DNA of 64,000 bases from Sphingobacteriales bacterium 50-39. GTDB lineage: Bacteria > Bacteroidota > Bacteroidia > Chitinophagales > Chitinophagaceae. Below, piece by piece: positions 61,556-64,000 of the stretch (positions are counted from its first letter, which is position 1; each line of letters starts with the position of its first letter). Location: contig MKTZ01000001.1 of NCBI GenBank assembly GCA_001898505.1, positions 620,001 through 684,000 on the forward strand. The letters run 5' to 3'. The translations under genes were made by a program, and so were the position numbers. Below the pieces are notes generated by a model that worked only from the letters and a program-made list of their open reading frames with translations, did not search any database and was not told the DNA's origin.

Positions 61556-62808
61556 TGGAAATCCATAGGATGAAACGCAACTACTATATGGTATCGCTGG
61601 TCTTTATGACCTTTTTTGTCATTTCTTTTATTACGAACATCCTGGGCGCCCTGATACCGGATATACAACGTAGCTTCCGGCTGAGCTATTCCATGGTGGC
61701 CTTCCTGCCCTTTTCCTTTTTTATCGCCTATGGAGTCATGTCCATCCCGGCGGGAGTCTTTGTCGAACGTTCGGGCGAGAAGCGATCGATGCTGGTGTCT
61801 TTTGGAGTGGCAGTGGCCGGCGCCATGCTGTTATGTCTTTTTGCCGGCTATGGTGTGAGCCTGGCTTCGCTGTTCCTGATAGGTATTGGCATGGCCATGC
61901 TGCAGGTAGTGATAAACCCGCTGTTGCGGATCGCAGGCGGAGAGGAGCATTTTGCTTTCAATTCCGTGCTGGCGCAATTGCTGTTCGGGCTCGCCAGTTT
62001 TATCAGTCCACGTATCTATGCTTATATCGCCCTTAATTGGGAAGCCAATGCGGGGAATTGGAGCATGGCCCTGCTCAGGAAGGTGACCAATCCTGCGTAC
62101 ACCTGGACTGCGCTGTATTGGATATTCTTATTGGTGTTGTTGTGTATGGTACTGATCGTAGCTGTTTCAAAATTTCCAAGGGTGGCTTTGAACGAGGATG
62201 AGCGCAGCGGCTCGGCCGCTACCTATCTTGTGTTGTTGAGGACGCCGCTGGTGAGGATGTATTTCTTCGGTATATTTTGTTATGTCGGCACCGAACAGGG
62301 GATATCCGACTGGATGGCTGAGATGCTACACCGCTATCATGGACTGGACACGCTGAAGGAGGGGGCCAACGCATTGTCATGGTATTGGGGTTTGATGACC
62401 GCCGGCTGTGCGGTGAATCTCCTGCTGCTGAAATTATTCGACAGCAGGAAGCTGTTGATATTCTTTTCGGTGTTGTCTATCCTCGTCCTGGGTGTTGCGT
62501 TGTGGGGACCTCTGGAATATGCGCTGATCGCATGGCCGGCCATGGGTTTTACCATTTCCATTATGTACTCGGTGATCTTTTCCCTGGCCTTGAATTCCGT
62601 TCCGGCCAACCATGGATCGTTCTCCGGCATTTTATGCACGGGCATTGCCGGGGGCGCCGCTGTGCCGTTGCTGATCGGCTGGGTAGCCGACCAGGCCGGG
62701 CTGAGGACCGGTATGTGCTTAGTATTTGTTTGTTTGGCCTATATCCTGAGTATCGGCTTTTGGGCCAGACCCCTGATTGCCAATAAAACCATCCAATTTA
62801 CGTCATGA
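61555..62808 (+). CDS. Second FHS-type MFS sugar permease
   Basis: 417 residues from the ATG at 61555 (MEIHRMKRNYYMVSLVF); a GTG one codon earlier and an ATG at 61570 are alternatives. 12 helices. Family landmarks: SMVAFLPFSFFIAYGVMSIPAG, MAMLQVVINPLLRIAGG (NPLLR in place of NPYV), and FCYVGTEQGISDWMAE. The changed NP motif sets it apart from the first permease, so a different sugar is likely. ATG overlaps the GH20 stop and its own stop overlaps the next start. Confidence 0.9.
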   Translation: MEIHRMKRNYYMVSLVFMTFFVISFITNILGALIPDIQRSFRLSYSMVAFLPFSFFIAYGVMSIPAGVFVERSGEKRSMLVSFGVAVAGAMLLCLFAGYGVSLASLFLIGIGMAMLQVVINPLLRIAGGEEHFAFNSVLAQLLFGLASFISPRIYAYIALNWEANAGNWSMALLRKVTNPAYTWTALYWIFLLVLLCMVLIVAVSKFPRVALNEDERSGSAATYLVLLRTPLVRMYFFGIFCYVGTEQGISDWMAEMLHRYHGLDTLKEGANALSWYWGLMTAGCAVNLLLLKLFDSRKLLIFFSVLSILVLGVALWGPLEYALIAWPAMGFTISIMYSVIFSLALNSVPANHGSFSGILCTGIAGGAAVPLLIGWVADQAGLRTGMCLVFVCLAYILSIGFWARPLIANKTIQFTS

Positions 62809-63902
62809 ACATGCAACCCCAACGCCTGATCTCACTGGATGCCCTGAGGGGCTTTACCATTGCCGCTATGATCGTCGTCAACTATCCCGGCAGTGAAGAC
62901 CATGTATTCTTTACTTTACGGCATACTGTATGGAATGGGTTGTCCTTTACCGACCAGGTGGCGCCCTTCTTCCTGTTCATAGTAGGGGTATCCATCGCCA
63001 TGGCCTATAGCCGGAGGCTGGAGGAAGGGGTGCCAAAGGCTAAGTTGTACAAAAAGATACTTTGGCGATGCCTGAAGATCTATGCCGTGGGTATGTTCCT
63101 GAACCTGATGCCGCAATTCGACCTTCACACTATCCGATGGACCGGAACGCTGCAAAGGATCGCCTTTGTCTTTCTCTTCTGTTCGCTGATATATCTGCAT
63201 ACAAATTGGAAGCAGCAGGCATATATAGCTGCTCTGTTGTTAGTGGCATACTGGCTTGTGCTAACGTTGATCCCTACGCCAGGGATTGGGAAGGTGATGC
63301 TGGAGCCTGGTGTGAATATCGTCGCCTGGGTGGATAGTAAATATCTTCCCGGCAGGATGTGGAGGGGCACATGGGACCCTGAAAGTATCCTTACGACAGT
63401 GACATCTGTGGTATCCGGTATTACCGGTATGCTTGCAGGCGCTCTGATGCTGAGTCCCCGGAGTCCCCAGGAGAAGGCCAATATGCTGATGACCGCGGGT
63501 GTTTTCTCAGCGATGGCGGGTTATTTCTGGGGACTGGCATTTCCCGTGAATGAAAATTTATGGACGAGCAGCTTTGTGCTGGTGACCTCCGGATTTGCCG
63601 CGCTGCTTTTTGGCGCGATGTATTTTTTGGTGGACATCAAGGGGATGAGGAAGGGCACGCAGCCCGGTATTGTTTTTGGGGCCAATGCCATTACTATTTA
63701 TTTCCTGGCGGATGTGTGGGCGCTGTTGTTCTATGAATGGAAGCCTGGGGGACTGGGGCTGAACGACCGCTGGATGCAGGGTTTGATCGGGATGGGATGC
63801 AGCGGGGAGTTGGCCAGCCTGTTGTATGCGTTGCTTTTCACCACTATTAATTTTCTTCCTGCCTGGTGGTTATATAAGAAAAAAATATTTATAAGATTAT
63901 AG
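62805..63902 (+). CDS. NagX/heparan-alpha-glucosaminide N-acetyltransferase-like membrane protein
   Basis: 365 residues, about 10 helices. The opening RLISLDALRGFTIAAMIVVNYPG is typical of the DUF5009/HGSNAT family, with DQVAPFFLFIVGVSIAMAYSRR next. Human HGSNAT acetylates terminal glucosamine; bacterial homologues (NagX) lie in chitin and GlcNAc operons. A role in GlcNAc handling fits the neighbours. The start overlaps the permease stop by ATGA. Confidence 0.88.
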   Translation: MNMQPQRLISLDALRGFTIAAMIVVNYPGSEDHVFFTLRHTVWNGLSFTDQVAPFFLFIVGVSIAMAYSRRLEEGVPKAKLYKKILWRCLKIYAVGMFLNLMPQFDLHTIRWTGTLQRIAFVFLFCSLIYLHTNWKQQAYIAALLLVAYWLVLTLIPTPGIGKVMLEPGVNIVAWVDSKYLPGRMWRGTWDPESILTTVTSVVSGITGMLAGALMLSPRSPQEKANMLMTAGVFSAMAGYFWGLAFPVNENLWTSSFVLVTSGFAALLFGAMYFLVDIKGMRKGTQPGIVFGANAITIYFLADVWALLFYEWKPGGLGLNDRWMQGLIGMGCSGELASLLYALLFTTINFLPAWWLYKKKIFIRL

Positions 63903-63916
63903 CCGGTGGCTTGTGC

Positions 63917-63924
63917 TATCTTTG
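63917..63924 (+). promoter_or_regulatory. Isolated -7 box-like TATCTTTG
   Basis: A perfect TAnnTTTG is placed 4 bases before the next ATG at 63929, but no TTG lies at the right distance upstream. It is too close to the gene for a normal leader; it may be chance or an internal promoter with a leaderless message. Confidence 0.25.
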
Positions 63925-63928
63925 GTAG

Positions 63929-64000
63929 ATGCATAGAAGCGGCGCTACTGCCATCAAGATATTATTGATCATTCTGGGGATCAATTTCCTCATGGACTGG
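63929..64000 (+). CDS. Start of a membrane or exported protein (cut by window end)
   Basis: ATG at 63929 opens a frame still open at the window end (24 codons). The translated start MHRSGATAIKILLIILGINF has a charged head and a hydrophobic helix, like a signal anchor or signal peptide; the next residues are LMDW. The family cannot be recognised from this fragment. It follows the NagX-like gene by 26 bases and probably belongs to the same operon. Confidence 0.65.
   Translation, partial: MHRSGATAIKILLIILGINFLMDW

Noticed and set aside
1-64000. tRNA, rRNA, CRISPR, transposase or phage genes
   Set aside because: I looked for cloverleaf-like elements, regular spaced repeats, transposase or integrase motifs and terminal inverted repeats, and found none I can support by eye.

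Overview
This window is chromosomal DNA from a Bacteroidota bacterium, most probably a Chitinophagaceae-like genus. The evidence is two ECF sigma/FecR anti-sigma pairs, a SusC/SusD pair, an OMP-barrel TonB receptor, Bacteroidota-type promoters (TTG, then TAnnTTTG), and a decayed permease tail ending in the NPVKSLRTE signature of this phylum's MacB/FtsX transporters. Genes are moderately GC-rich by eye, with A/T-rich gaps. I see no rRNA, tRNA, CRISPR array, phage or transposase. The genus is inference.

Layout. 1-1082: sigma factor and truncated FecR. 1083-1553: gene-free structured DNA, possibly a small RNA. 1554-12903: housekeeping and miscellaneous genes (TPR protein, APC permease, outer-membrane barrel, TonB-C protein, TIM-barrel epimerase, RidA, zinc-ribbon/SPFH pair, exonuclease III). 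12904-17353: RND efflux adaptor and pump behind a twin palindromic operator, without an outer-membrane factor gene. 17420-18625: sialidase-like protein. 18632-30265: a tightly packed ten-gene minus-strand operon for oxidative sugar or sugar-acid catabolism (alpha-glucuronidase-like hydrolase, HpcH aldolase, GMC dehydrogenase with small subunit, HUMPS-type protein, zinc-type dehydrogenase, SDR, TIM-barrel isomerase, lactonase, Gfo/Idh/MocA oxidoreductase). An AraC regulator, an SSS symporter and a DHDPS-like aldolase (30370-33956) adjoin it.

33982-54042: a roughly 20-kb minus-strand polysaccharide utilization locus reading sigma factor, FecR, SusC with an STN signalling domain, SusD, a GH20 hexosaminidase fused to a seven-bladed propeller and a helical domain, a 1508-residue protein made of two tandem propeller-plus-helical units, an OMP-barrel receptor and a GH28 hydrolase. 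The three copies of the propeller-plus-helical module, one attached to GH20, are the most unusual content of the window.

54164-64000: a DeoR regulator diverging from a plus-strand operon of murQ, a NagP/FucP-type permease, a GH57-like secreted protein, a chitobiase-type GH20, a second permease, a NagX/HGSNAT-like membrane protein and a gene cut by the window end. Together with the SusCD locus this suggests capture and breakdown of a GlcNAc- (and perhaps MurNAc-) containing glycan: outer-membrane import, hexosaminidase trimming, inner-membrane uptake and etherase processing. No sugar kinase, deacetylase or deaminase is visible here.
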